DNA of 64,000 nucleotides from an uncultured Oscillospiraceae bacterium (GTDB lineage: Bacteria > Bacillota > Clostridia > Oscillospirales > Oscillospiraceae), in contig CANROC010000009.1 of NCBI GenBank assembly GCA_947632175.1, positions 79,862 to 143,861 on the forward strand, written 5' to 3'. Shown piece after piece: positions 1-7,973 of the stretch. Numbering within the stretch: the first letter of the stretch is position 1; every line of letters starts with the position of its first letter. Under the pieces are notes generated by a model, which ran no database searches, was not told the DNA's origin, and was given only the letters and a program-made list of their open reading frames with translations. A program made the position numbers and the translations under genes.

Positions 1-489
1 CTCACCTATGTCAGATGGCCGGAAACCCTGACGGAGATCGGTATGAACGCTTTTGAATCCACCGGTCTTGCGTCGGTGTCGATCCCCAAGGGCGTGACCG
101 CTCTCCCGGAGGGCGCCTTTATGTATAACATGAAACTGACCTCCGTGGACCTCCCGGAGGGGCTCCTTGCAATCGGTCAGCACGCGTTCCAGGCTTGTAA
201 GCTTACGTCGGTGACGATCCCGGACAGCGTCACCACCATCGGGACCGGAGCCTTTTACTCCAACGCCCTCACGGAGGTAACGATCCCCTCCAGTGTCACG
301 TCTCTCTCCGGCCAGGCGTTCGGGAACTGTCCCCTGACCACCGTCACCTTTTTGGGCGACGCGCCGGAAACGGACGGGAGCCGCAGTACCCTGTTCGGTC
401 TGAAATCCGGCACGACGATCCGCTACTCCGGCGACGGCTTTGACCGGTATATCGAAGACTGCCCCGACTATAACTGGGTCAAACAGTGA
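1..489 (+). CDS. BspA-type leucine-rich repeat protein, C-terminal part
   Basis: The frame is open from base 1, so the gene begins outside the window and only the last 162 residues are visible. They are built of LRR_5 (BspA/TpLRR) repeats of about 23 residues with the recurring pattern 'L.SV.IP.GVT.I...AF', for example around residues 35-50, 58-73 and 81-97. The end, after 'FLGDAPE', is a short capping segment that stops at TGA 487-489. Proteins with these repeats are usually secreted or cell-wall proteins used in adhesion or surface binding; the signal peptide and any anchor would lie upstream. No C-terminal LPxTG or membrane segment is present. Confidence 0.85.
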   Translation, partial: LTYVRWPETLTEIGMNAFESTGLASVSIPKGVTALPEGAFMYNMKLTSVDLPEGLLAIGQHAFQACKLTSVTIPDSVTTIGTGAFYSNALTEVTIPSSVTSLSGQAFGNCPLTTVTFLGDAPETDGSRSTLFGLKSGTTIRYSGDGFDRYIEDCPDYNWVKQ

Positions 490-507
490 CCGCCCACACG
501 CCGCACC

Positions 508-866
508 GCCCCGCGCCTTTTGGCGCGGGGCTCAGGTTGTCGAAAAAGGCCTGCGGCCTTTTCCGACAAAGGGGAACGTGCGAAAAAGATTTCGGAAATG
601 TCTGCGGACATTTCCGAAATCTTTTTCTGCTGTTTTGCTCCGCGCACGGCCTCGTCGTCGCCGATGCCGCTTTGCCTCGGGCTCCCTCCGGTCGCCCTCG
701 GGCGCTGGCATCGCTCCTCCTCTCCCCAGCGGGCTTCGCCCGCCGGGGACCCCAGACCGCACACTCCGCAAAACAAAAGGTATTTTTTCCGACGTACATG
801 CCGCCGGAAAAAATGCTCGATTTAAGTTTTTTGACAACCTGCGCCCCGCGCCAAAAGGCGCGGGGC
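508..866. mobile_element. MITE-like element with terminal inverted repeats
   Basis: The stretch after the LRR gene has no credible coding frame. Its ends are inverted copies of each other: the left end is a hairpin GCCCCGCGCC-tttt-GGCGCGGGGC (508-531) followed by tcaggttgtc, and the right end reads gacaacct and then the same hairpin in reverse (843-866). Inside lie an imperfect hairpin (539-567) and a perfect 20-bp inverted repeat with a TGCG loop (583-626). A shortened relative sits at 47288-47357. The arrangement resembles a non-autonomous miniature element; no transposase is encoded. Confidence 0.55.
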
Positions 867-870
867 TTTT
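843..870. terminator. Rho-independent terminator hairpin
   Basis: A 10-bp GC stem, GCCCCGCGCC with an AAAA loop and GGCGCGGGGC, is followed by TTTT. It lies between the LRR gene and the promoter at 906 and is also the right end of the MITE-like element. Confidence 0.6.
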
Positions 871-905
871 CTTGGCCTTTTTTTGATATTTTTTTAACGA
901 AACCC

Positions 906-934
906 TTGACATTTCCCCGGGAGCTTGCTATACT
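906..934 (+). promoter_or_regulatory. SigA-type promoter of the Crp/Fnr gene
   Basis: TTGACA at 906-911 and TATACT at 929-934 are separated by exactly 17 bp. The start codon of the Crp/Fnr gene follows 45 bp downstream. Confidence 0.75.
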
Positions 935-946
935 ACTCAAGGATTT

Positions 947-962
947 TGTCCCATATGAGACA
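947..962. promoter_or_regulatory. Palindromic operator, probably for the Crp/Fnr regulator
   Basis: TGTCCCATATGAGACA is a 16-bp palindrome with one mismatched pair. It lies just downstream of the -10 box and upstream of the Crp/Fnr start, a position suited to autorepression. Assignment to this regulator is inference from position and symmetry. Confidence 0.45.
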
Positions 963-979
963 GTTTTGGGGGTGGGCCC

Positions 980-1624
980 ATGACGGACAGGGAGCTTACG
1001 GTCCTGGCCGGGACCTTTCTTTTTCGGGGGCTGACAAAGGCGGAGGTCGCCTCGGCGCTTTCAGGGCGCGGCGCGGAAAAGCGCGTCTACGCCCGGGGGG
1101 AGACGATCTACTCCCCCACCGGCTTCCGCCGGGAGCTGGGCATCCTCCTTGCGGGGACCGTCACCGTGACCAAGGGGGCGCTGACGGTCAGCGAGCTTGC
1201 CGCCGGGGACCTTTTCGGCGCGGCGGCGCTCTACACCGACGAGGCGCGCTACGTCTCCACCCTCACCGCCCGGACGGCCTGCGAGGTCCTGTTCCTCACT
1301 CAGGAGAGCGTGGACGGCCTTCTTGAGTCCTCAAGCCTCATCCGGGAAAACTATCTTAAGTACCTGGCCCAGCGCATCCGCTTCCTCTCGGCCAAGGTGG
1401 ACGCCCTCAGCGTGGGCACCGGGGAGCGGAAGCTGTCGGCCTACCTCCTGCGCCATGTGGACGGGACGGGCCGCCTCACCGTCCGGTCCATGACGGAGCT
1501 GGCCTCCACCTTGGGCATCGGCCGGGCCAGCCTCTACCGGGAGCTTGCCAAGCTCCAGGCCGCCGGCCTCATCGAGCACGCCGGCAAGACCGTTCAGGTG
1601 TTGAAACCGGAGCTTCTGCCATAA
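980..1624 (+). CDS. Crp/Fnr family transcriptional regulator
   Basis: The 214-residue protein has the Crp/Fnr plan: an N-terminal cyclic-nucleotide-binding-type beta barrel (about residues 10-120, with 'LAAGDLFGAAALY' at the usual turn), a dimerisation helix, and a C-terminal winged helix whose recognition region is 'LGIGRASLYRELAKLQAAGLI'-like. There is no N-terminal cysteine cluster, so an Fnr-type iron-sulfur centre is unlikely; the effector is unknown. ATG 980 follows a GGGGGTGG ribosome site. An ABC importer starts 45 bp downstream, so it probably controls import of that substrate. A palindrome upstream suggests autoregulation. Confidence 0.88.
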   Translation: MTDRELTVLAGTFLFRGLTKAEVASALSGRGAEKRVYARGETIYSPTGFRRELGILLAGTVTVTKGALTVSELAAGDLFGAAALYTDEARYVSTLTARTACEVLFLTQESVDGLLESSSLIRENYLKYLAQRIRFLSAKVDALSVGTGERKLSAYLLRHVDGTGRLTVRSMTELASTLGIGRASLYRELAKLQAAGLIEHAGKTVQVLKPELLP

Positions 1625-1669
1625 GCCTCAAGCTTCGTTTTGAATTTCGCGATCAGAAAGGAAACCACC

Positions 1670-2683
1670 ATGAAAAAGCTTCTTATTTTACTGCTTGCCC
1701 TTGCCCTCGTCCTGTCCCTGGCCGCCTGCGGCGGGAAAGACGATGAAAAAGAGAACGCCGACGAGCCCGTCAGCGTCAACTTCGCCGTCCTCACCGGCCC
1801 CACCGGCGTGGGCGCCGTGGACCTGTGGGAGCGGGCCGACGCCGGCAAGACCGTGGACAAGTACACCGTCACCGCCGTGGCCGACAACAGCCAGATCCAG
1901 ACCGGCCTCATCAACGGCGACTATGACATCGCCGCCGTAGCCACCAACGTGGCCTCCGCCCTCTACAACAAGACCGAGGGCCAGGTCCAGGTCATCGCCG
2001 TCAACACTCTGGGCGTGCTCTACATCCTGGAAAAGGGCGACACCGTCCACTCCGTTGCCGACCTGAAGGGCAGGACCATTTACTCCCCCGGCCAGGGCGC
2101 CAACCCCGAGTACGCCCTCAAGTATATCCTCACCAAAAACGGCCTCACCGTCAGCACTCCCACCGAGGAGGTGGCCGACGCCGACGTGCGGATCGTCTTT
2201 GACGACGCCAGCGTCATCCAGACGAAGATGGCCGCCGGGGAGATCGACCTTGCCATGCTCCCCGTCCCCGCCGCCACCGCCGTTTTGATCAACAATACTG
2301 ACGTCCGCTCCGCCCTGGACATGACGGCGGAGTGGGATAAGCTGGGCGCCGGCGGCCAGCTCACCATGGGCTGTGTGGCCGTCCGGGCGGAATTTGCCAA
2401 GGCCCACCCCGACGCGGTGAAGCGCTTTTTGGAGGAATACGAGAAGTCCATCAACGCCGTGAAGGCCGACGTGGACCACGCCGCCCAGCTGTGCGAGCAA
2501 TACGGCATCGTCCCCAAGGCCGCCATCGCCAAGCGCGCCATCCCCGACTGCTCCCTCACCTTCCTGGCCGGCGCGGACATGCGCGCCACGCTGGAGCCCT
2601 ACTACCAGGTGCTCTTCGACGCCAACCCCGCCTCCATCGGCGGCAAGATGCCCGACGACGGGTTCTACTGGAATGCGCGGTAA
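1670..2683 (+). CDS. ABC transporter substrate-binding lipoprotein (NitT/TauT type)
   Basis: A 337-residue lipoprotein: the start at 1670 gives a lipoprotein signal 'MKKLLILLLALALVLSLAAC' with cleavage before the Cys of LAAC. The AAAGGAAA ribosome site and the signal peptide favour this start over an in-frame one 30 bp upstream. The mature domain has the SsuA/THI5 (NMT1) pattern, including 'LKGRTIYSPGQGANPEYALKYIL' in two parts and the hinge 'RSALDMTAEW'. Such proteins capture sulfonates, nitrate, pyrimidine precursors or similar small ligands for the adjoining permease and ATPase. The ligand cannot be read from sequence. Confidence 0.87.
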   Translation: MKKLLILLLALALVLSLAACGGKDDEKENADEPVSVNFAVLTGPTGVGAVDLWERADAGKTVDKYTVTAVADNSQIQTGLINGDYDIAAVATNVASALYNKTEGQVQVIAVNTLGVLYILEKGDTVHSVADLKGRTIYSPGQGANPEYALKYILTKNGLTVSTPTEEVADADVRIVFDDASVIQTKMAAGEIDLAMLPVPAATAVLINNTDVRSALDMTAEWDKLGAGGQLTMGCVAVRAEFAKAHPDAVKRFLEEYEKSINAVKADVDHAAQLCEQYGIVPKAAIAKRAIPDCSLTFLAGADMRATLEPYYQVLFDANPASIGGKMPDDGFYWNAR

Positions 2684-3437
2684 GCCACTCAAGACCCTCA
2701 TACGCCTCCTGGCCCCAGCCGTCTTTTGGCTGGGGCTGTGGCTCCTGGCCGCCGCGCTCATCGACCAGCCCCTCTTCCTCCCCGGCCCGGGACTGGTGTT
2801 TTCCACTCTCTGGGAGCTTTTGGGGACGGGACGGTTCTGGGAACACGTCCTTTGGACCCTCCTGCGAGTGGTCTCCGGTACCCTTCTGGGGGTGCTCGGA
2901 GGGGTGTCGGCGGGGGTCCTGACAGCCTTCCTACCCCCCGCCGACGCCCTCCTTTCACCGGCTCTCCGGGTGGGGCGCGCGGTCCCCGTGGCCAGCTTCA
3001 TCGTCCTGCTCCTCCTCTGGGTCGGCTCGGACTGGGTCCCCGTGGCGGTCAGCGCCATGATGGTCACGCCCGTGGTGTGGGAGGATGTCCGCGCCGGCCT
3101 CGCCTCCCCCGGCCATGACCTTTTGGAAATGGCCCGCGCTTACGGAATGGGGCGTTTTCGCCGGTTCCGCACCGTCTACCTCCCCGCCGCCCTGCCGTAT
3201 TGCAGGACCGGCATTCTCAGCTCTCTGGGCCTTGCCTGGAAGTCCGGCGTGGCCGCCGAGGTCCTCTGCACTCCCCGCCGCGCCGTGGGCACTCAAGTCT
3301 ACTACGCCAAGCTCTACCTGGAGACGCCGTCCCTCTTCGCCTGGACCGTCACGGTGGTGGCGCTGTCGCTTTTGCTGGAAAAGGCCGTCCGGCGGGCCTT
3401 GCGGAAAAAAGAAGGGGGCGGCGGCGATGCGGCTTGA
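2673..3437 (+). CDS. ABC transporter permease (SsuC/TauC type)
   Basis: The 254-residue protein has about six membrane spans and the inner-membrane EAA-like loop 'MARAYGMGRFRRFRTVYLPAALPY' (about residues 151-173, quoted across the loop) that docks the ATPase. It overlaps the end of the binding-protein gene by 11 bp and the ATPase gene by 11 bp, so the three are translationally coupled. It belongs to the BPD_transp_1 family of nitrate/sulfonate/taurine-type importers. The ATG at 2673 lies inside the preceding gene. Confidence 0.87.
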   Translation: MRGKPLKTLIRLLAPAVFWLGLWLLAAALIDQPLFLPGPGLVFSTLWELLGTGRFWEHVLWTLLRVVSGTLLGVLGGVSAGVLTAFLPPADALLSPALRVGRAVPVASFIVLLLLWVGSDWVPVAVSAMMVTPVVWEDVRAGLASPGHDLLEMARAYGMGRFRRFRTVYLPAALPYCRTGILSSLGLAWKSGVAAEVLCTPRRAVGTQVYYAKLYLETPSLFAWTVTVVALSLLLEKAVRRALRKKEGGGGDAA

Positions 3438-4005
3438 AAACGTCACTTTCGCTTACGGCGACAAGGTCATCCTCCGGGACTTCACTTTGGAGCTTCCGGA
3501 CGCCGGCGTCACCGCCCTGTCCGGCCCCTCCGGGTGCGGGAAAACCACGCTCCTGCGGCTTCTCGCGGGCCTGGAGACGCCGCAAAGCGGGCGTGTGGAC
3601 GCGCCGGGGCTTTCTAAAACCGTCATCCTCTTCCAGGAGGACCGGCTGCTGCCGCACTTCACCGCCGCCGGACAGCTCCGGGCGGTGCTCCCCCGCGGCG
3701 CGGACCCCCTCCCCGCTCTCGCGGCGGTGGGGCTGGAGCGGGAGGCGGATACCCCCGTGGAGGCCCTCTCCGGCGGGATGCGCCGCCGCGTGGCCCTCGC
3801 CCGCGCCCTGGCCGCGGCCCCCGGCAAGCGCCTTCTCCTCCTGGACGAGCCCTTCACCGGCGTGGACGCGGAGAACGCCAAAAAGATCATGAAAAGCCTG
3901 CGCTCCCTCCGCCTCCCCATCCTCCTCACCGCCCACGACGCCGAGAGTTTGCGTATGGCCGACACCGTCCTGACCTTCTCCGGCCCTCCCCTCCGGGAGC
4001 TTTAG
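3427..4005 (+). CDS. ABC transporter ATP-binding protein, compact
   Basis: The chosen start at 3427 (MRLENVTFAYGDK) gives 192 residues, shorter than the usual 240-260 for SsuB/TauB. All core motifs are present: Walker A 'GPSGCGKTT' (about residue 32), Q-loop 'LFQEDRLLPH', signature 'LSGGMRRRVALARAL', Walker B 'LLLLDEPF' and the switch His in 'LTAHD'. It ends shortly after the H-loop, so the usual C-terminal tail is missing. It overlaps the permease by 11 bp and is followed by a terminator at 4031. Confidence 0.87.
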   Translation: MRLENVTFAYGDKVILRDFTLELPDAGVTALSGPSGCGKTTLLRLLAGLETPQSGRVDAPGLSKTVILFQEDRLLPHFTAAGQLRAVLPRGADPLPALAAVGLEREADTPVEALSGGMRRRVALARALAAAPGKRLLLLDEPFTGVDAENAKKIMKSLRSLRLPILLTAHDAESLRMADTVLTFSGPPLREL

Positions 4006-4030
4006 TTCGTCAGTCAGGCAGATGCCAAAA

Positions 4031-4053
4031 CCCCCTCCTGATTCAGGAGGGGG
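4031..4053. terminator. Terminator between convergent operons
   Basis: CCCCCTCCTG-att-CAGGAGGGGG is a perfect 10-bp stem, preceded by AAAA and followed within a few bases by a T-rich stretch. It sits between the convergent importer and sigma-factor operons and could serve both. Confidence 0.7.
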
Positions 4054-4070
4054 CGTCATTTTGTGTCTTG

Positions 4071-4583
4071 TCAATCCGTCTCTCCGCTCATGAGGCGGCG
4101 GCAGAGGGCGGACAGGGGTTCGCGGTCCTGGCCTATGGCGAAGAGGAGAAATCTGCCCCGGCGCTCCAGAATATAGTTCTCAAACCGCGCCGCCTGGTCC
4201 GGGAGATAAAATTCGAATCCCTTTCGCTGGTCCTCGGCATAGATCCTCAGGGCCTCTTCCAACCGGTCCGCCGCCTCCGAATCGGCTCCCTCGAGGAGGA
4301 TAAACTGATTGGCCGAAGCCCCCATCGTCACGCCGTAGTACCTGGCGTCCACCAGATCCTCCGGCGAGGCCTCGACCCGGTCCCCTCCCAGAAGGAGAAG
4401 CTCAGGCACCGTCTCGGGGTCCACCATGGCCATTTCCCCGGCAAAATACCCGCTGGCGCACAGAGTTCCCGCGATGGCGTCCAAATCCAACGCAACGTCC
4501 TCCTCCGATGCGGTCCTCCCGCAGGCGGAGAGGGAGAGTAAGAGGAGCGCGGCCAGGTATGTCGTTAAAATTCGTCTTTTCAT
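4071..4583 (-). CDS. DUF4358 lipoprotein
   Basis: A 170-residue lipoprotein. The start at 4583 gives the signal 'MKRRILTTYLAALLLLSLSAC' (cleavage at LSAC), with an AAAGGG ribosome site. The mature part matches the DUF4358 pattern: 'YYGVTMGASANQFILLEG', then 'RLEEALRIYAEDQRKGFEFY' and a final 'GRFLLFAIGQD'. The function of the family is unknown. It is the third gene after an ECF sigma factor and its likely anti-sigma protein (10 bp gap), so it is probably expressed with them as an envelope component. Confidence 0.8.
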   Translation of the reverse strand: MKRRILTTYLAALLLLSLSACGRTASEEDVALDLDAIAGTLCASGYFAGEMAMVDPETVPELLLLGGDRVEASPEDLVDARYYGVTMGASANQFILLEGADSEAADRLEEALRIYAEDQRKGFEFYLPDQAARFENYILERRGRFLLFAIGQDREPLSALCRRLMSGETD

Positions 4584-4593
4584 CGGTCCCTTT

Positions 4594-5415
4594 TCACCTC
4601 TTTTCCGGCTCAAACTGGTCGGCCCAGGTGTGGAGGAGCTCGTCGGCCAGGGGGGCGGCGGAGGGCGGGTAGGCGGCGTGGAGCGTGTAGAGGATACCGG
4701 CGCGGACGAGGTAGGCGTCATAGGTGACATTGCCGCTCTCCAGGGCGGTGGAGCGGATCACATGGCAGGTGAAGCCGCCGGCAGCGGTGAAGGTCTCCTC
4801 CGTGTAGTCCACATCCTCCGTGGTGCGGACGCCGAAGGCGGCGTCCGCGCTGTCGTTCTCCGTGCGTAAACTGGCCTGGGCCTGGAGGCGCACGTCCCCC
4901 TCCCGAAGACTCGTCATAATGCTCACGGTGACGATCTCTCCCCTCTTTCCCCCGAAGACGGAGAGGGTCGTCCCCGTCTCCTTCACAGCCCAGCGGATGG
5001 GCTGAAGCTCCTCAAGGCCCACGTACTCCAGAGCTTGGGCGGCGGTTTCGAACTCACGGACGTAGTTGTTGGGGAGCCAGTTTGACCAGACGGTCGTCTC
5101 CTCAATCTGCCGGCGGATGAGGGCCGGGACCTCCCGGATGTCCCCGGTCAGGGCATCCTCCGGGAAAGGCGTGAGCTGGGCGCTGATGTCGTAGCCGGAC
5201 TCGAAGGCGCCGTCCTCTCCCTTTCGGAACTTCGCCAAAAGCGCGGTGCCCGCGCCGGACGCGGCGAAGGCCGTGAGGGTCCCCAAAAGCAAAACAGCGC
5301 AGACGGCGGCAATCAGAACCCGCCGGACGGGTCTTCGCTTTTGAGGCGGGAACCGGGCCGCGACCAGCTCCTCGTCGATGAGGCCGACGGCGTCGGCCAA
5401 TCTCGGTATGTTCAT
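4594..5415 (-). CDS. Putative membrane-anchored anti-sigma factor
   Basis: 273 residues with a short cytoplasmic N-terminus (1-30), one membrane span (about 32-52, 'VLIAAVCAVLLLGTLTAFAA') and an extracytoplasmic domain resembling DUF4367-type domains, with the late 'TYDAYLVRAGILYTLHAAYP' strand pair. The start codon overlaps the sigma-factor stop (ATGA), the usual layout of sigma/anti-sigma pairs. Sigma binding would be through the cytoplasmic segment, which has no recognisable zinc-finger motif. Function is inferred mainly from context and topology. Confidence 0.65.
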   Translation of the reverse strand: MNIPRLADAVGLIDEELVAARFPPQKRRPVRRVLIAAVCAVLLLGTLTAFAASGAGTALLAKFRKGEDGAFESGYDISAQLTPFPEDALTGDIREVPALIRRQIEETTVWSNWLPNNYVREFETAAQALEYVGLEELQPIRWAVKETGTTLSVFGGKRGEIVTVSIMTSLREGDVRLQAQASLRTENDSADAAFGVRTTEDVDYTEETFTAAGGFTCHVIRSTALESGNVTYDAYLVRAGILYTLHAAYPPSAAPLADELLHTWADQFEPEKR

Positions 5416-5963
5416 ACGGAAATGCCTTCCTTTCTCAGGTAGTCTCTCAGACGGTTCCGGGCGCGAAAGAGGAGGGATTTGACCTTGTTCTCGGTGAAAC
5501 CGTACCTTACGGCAATCTCCGACACGGAGTCAAAGTACCAGTACCGCCGGACGAAGACGCAGCGGGCCTCCGGGCTTTGGCGCCGCAGAAAGCCGCTGAT
5601 GACCCGCCCGATCTCCTCGTTCCCGGCGTCCGGGGCGATGCTCTCGTCCGGCAGGAGCTCCGAAAGCTCCGAAAGCGGCACCAGGGCGGCCGAACGCTTT
5701 TGGGCGGTGTCGTGCCGGAGCCTTTTCAGGGCCAGATTCCGGGTGATGCCGGCGGCAAAGGCCATGAGACTGCGGGGCCGCGCGGGGGGAATGGCGTCCC
5801 ACAGGGCGAGGCAGGCGTCGTTGACGCACTCCTCCGCGTCCTGGGTGTTGCCCAAGAGGTTGTCCGCCACATGGCGGCAGAGGGGGCCGTACTTGGCCTC
5901 CGTCTCCCCGATCGCCCGCTCGTCCCGGGCAAGGTAGAGCTCTATGATCGCCCCGTCCTCCAC
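5412..5963 (-). CDS. ECF-type RNA polymerase sigma factor
   Basis: 183 residues with sigma region 2 ('GNTQDAEECVNDACLALWDA', about 38-57) and region 4 ending in 'YGFTENKVKSLLFRARNRLR' (about 155-175). No region 1 or 3, as in ECF sigma factors. Start is a GTG at 5963 behind GAGGAG. The gene opens a three-gene operon with the anti-sigma-like protein (4-bp overlap) and a DUF4358 lipoprotein, suggesting an envelope-signal response. It is a paralogue of the sigma factor at 10795. Confidence 0.87.
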   Translation of the reverse strand: MEDGAIIELYLARDERAIGETEAKYGPLCRHVADNLLGNTQDAEECVNDACLALWDAIPPARPRSLMAFAAGITRNLALKRLRHDTAQKRSAALVPLSELSELLPDESIAPDAGNEEIGRVISGFLRRQSPEARCVFVRRYWYFDSVSEIAVRYGFTENKVKSLLFRARNRLRDYLRKEGISV

Positions 5964-6033
5964 GCCTGCGCCTCCTCTCTTCTTTAATCACTTTATAAGT
6001 ACCCTTTTCAGAGGCCCAGGTTGCGTGAAAACG

Positions 6034-6063
6034 AAAAAAAAGGAAGGCCGATGCCGGCCTTCC
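6034..6063 (-). terminator. Terminator of the ABC exporter operon
   Basis: GGAAGGCCG-atgc-CGGCCTTCC (6042-6063) followed, in the minus direction, by an uninterrupted run of eight T (6034-6041). It lies just past the stop codon of the exporter gene at 6072. Confidence 0.85.
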
Positions 6064-6071
6064 CGAATCCA

Positions 6072-7973
6072 TTATGCGTTTTTCTGGTTGAGGGCGCGTT
6101 GTTGTTCGTTGAACTGGAGGGTGTAGAGCTGGTAGTAGCGGCCTTTGTTGTGGAGGAGCTGCTGGTGGGTGCCCTGCTCCTGGATGACGCCGTGGCTCAG
6201 GAGGATGATGTTGTCCGAGTGCTGGATGGTGCTGAGGCGGTGGGCCACGATGAGCATGGTGCCGATGTTTTTCATCTTCTCCAGGGAGTCCTGGATGAGA
6301 ATTTCCGTCTCCGTGTCGATGTTGGCGGTGGCCTCGTCTAAAATCATGACCTCGGGCCGGTGGAGGATGGTGCGGGCGAAGCTCAGAAGCTGCCTCTGGC
6401 CGGCGGAGAAGTTGTTGCCACGCTCCCGGACCACCTCGTCCAGGCCGTTCTCCAGCTTGTCGATGAAGTGGTCGGCGTTGACGTAGCGGCAGGCCTGCCA
6501 GATCTCCTCGTCGGTGAAAGACTCCTCCCGGAGGACGATGTTGGAACGGATGGTGCCGGAGAAGAGGAACACGTCCTGGAGCATCTGGCCGAAGTGGCGG
6601 CGGAGGGAGGAAATTTTGATGTGCTTGATGTCGATGCCGTCGATCAATATCTGCCCTTTCTGGATGTCGTAATTGCGGCAGATGAGGCTCAATATGGTGG
6701 TCTTGCCGGAGCCCGTGGAGCCCACGAAGGCCACCGTCTCCTTTGGCTTTACGTGGAAGCTCACGCCCTTCAGGACCCACTCGCCGGGGACGTAGGAAAA
6801 CCACACGTCCTTAAATTCGATCTCGCCCTCGATGTGGTCAAGCTCGATGGCGTCGGGCTCGTCCGTAAGCTCGGGCTCCAGGTCGAAGATGGTGAAGATC
6901 TTCTCAGCGGAGGCGAAAGCGGACTGGAGCTGGTTAAACTGCTCGGCCAGGGTCTGGATGGGGTTGAAGAAGCGGGAGATGAACATGTAAAAGCTCACCA
7001 GCGTGGCGCCGGTGATGGTCTGGCCCAGGAAGCTCGTCTGCTTGATATACCCCCGGCCGCACAGGTAGAAGAGGCACAGCACCGAGCTTATGTAGAGCAT
7101 GTAGACCATGGGGCGGAAGATGCCGAAGACGAACATCTGGTTGCGCTTGGCCTTTTTGAGGCCGTCGGACTTTTGCAGGAACTCCTGGAGCTTGGCGTCC
7201 TCCCGGTTGAAGATCTGGGTGATTTTGATGCCGGAGAGGTTTTCCGAGAGGTAGGTGTTGATGTCCGTGGTCCGGTCCTTCACTGTGCGGAAAACGCGGC
7301 GGGTGAAGGTGCGGAAGATGACGGTGAAGAGCACCAGAAACGGGATAAAGCACAGAATCATCAGCGTCAGCTCATAGTTCAAGAAGAGCATGGCCGCCAG
7401 GACCCCCACGATGACGAAGACGTTGCGGATCATGTTCACCAGGATGTTGGTGAACATCATGGAGATGGCGTTGGTGTCGTTGGTGACTCTCGTCACGAGC
7501 TTGCCCACGGGGATCTGGTTCAATTGGTTATGGGAAAGGCTTTCGATGTGGGTAAAGAGGTCCTGCCGGAGGCCCGAGAGGATGCGCTGGCCCGTCTTTT
7601 GCAGGACGATGGACTGGAAGTAGGTGCTCACCAGGGAGATGATGAGGATGCCGGCGTACACCGCCACCCGCACATAGAGGCTTCTGAGGGCGAAGCCGTC
7701 CTGCTGGACCACGTCCTCGATGTCGCCCATGAGCAGGGGCGAGATGATGTCGTAGGCGATGGCCAGGAGCATGAGCACCAGCACCAGCAGGAAGCTCTTC
7801 CAGTAGGGCTTGGCGTAGGGCAGCATCCGGGCCATGATCTCCCGGTCGGGGACGTTGCGGTCAAAGGTCACGGCGGCCTTTTTCTTCTTGAGGGTGATGT
7901 ACGCCGCCAGGAAGAGGACGGTGAAGGCGCCGATGACGCCGCCGACGACATAAAGAGGAGTGAACTCACCCAT
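6072..7973 (-). CDS. ABC exporter half-transporter, canonical-site subunit
   Basis: 633 residues: an extra N-terminal span, a six-helix exporter membrane domain (about 60-350) and a nucleotide-binding domain. Motifs: Walker A 'GSTGSGKTT', Q-loop 'GQMLQDVFLF', a non-canonical signature 'FSAGQRQLLSF', Walker B with catalytic Glu 'VMILDEATANID', switch His 'VAHRLSTIQ'. It overlaps the preceding gene by 8 bp; together they form a heterodimer of the BmrCD/TM287-288/MdlAB kind, usually exporting drugs, lipids or peptides. The substrate is not evident. A strong terminator follows. Confidence 0.9.
   Translation of the reverse strand: MGEFTPLYVVGGVIGAFTVLFLAAYITLKKKKAAVTFDRNVPDREIMARMLPYAKPYWKSFLLVLVLMLLAIAYDIISPLLMGDIEDVVQQDGFALRSLYVRVAVYAGILIISLVSTYFQSIVLQKTGQRILSGLRQDLFTHIESLSHNQLNQIPVGKLVTRVTNDTNAISMMFTNILVNMIRNVFVIVGVLAAMLFLNYELTLMILCFIPFLVLFTVIFRTFTRRVFRTVKDRTTDINTYLSENLSGIKITQIFNREDAKLQEFLQKSDGLKKAKRNQMFVFGIFRPMVYMLYISSVLCLFYLCGRGYIKQTSFLGQTITGATLVSFYMFISRFFNPIQTLAEQFNQLQSAFASAEKIFTIFDLEPELTDEPDAIELDHIEGEIEFKDVWFSYVPGEWVLKGVSFHVKPKETVAFVGSTGSGKTTILSLICRNYDIQKGQILIDGIDIKHIKISSLRRHFGQMLQDVFLFSGTIRSNIVLREESFTDEEIWQACRYVNADHFIDKLENGLDEVVRERGNNFSAGQRQLLSFARTILHRPEVMILDEATANIDTETEILIQDSLEKMKNIGTMLIVAHRLSTIQHSDNIILLSHGVIQEQGTHQQLLHNKGRYYQLYTLQFNEQQRALNQKNA

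Noticed and set aside
440..983. Several overlapping frames in the 0.5-1.0 kb gap
   Set aside because: They come from the inverted-repeat element; both strands give the same Arg/Pro/Ala-rich words, as expected from palindromic DNA.
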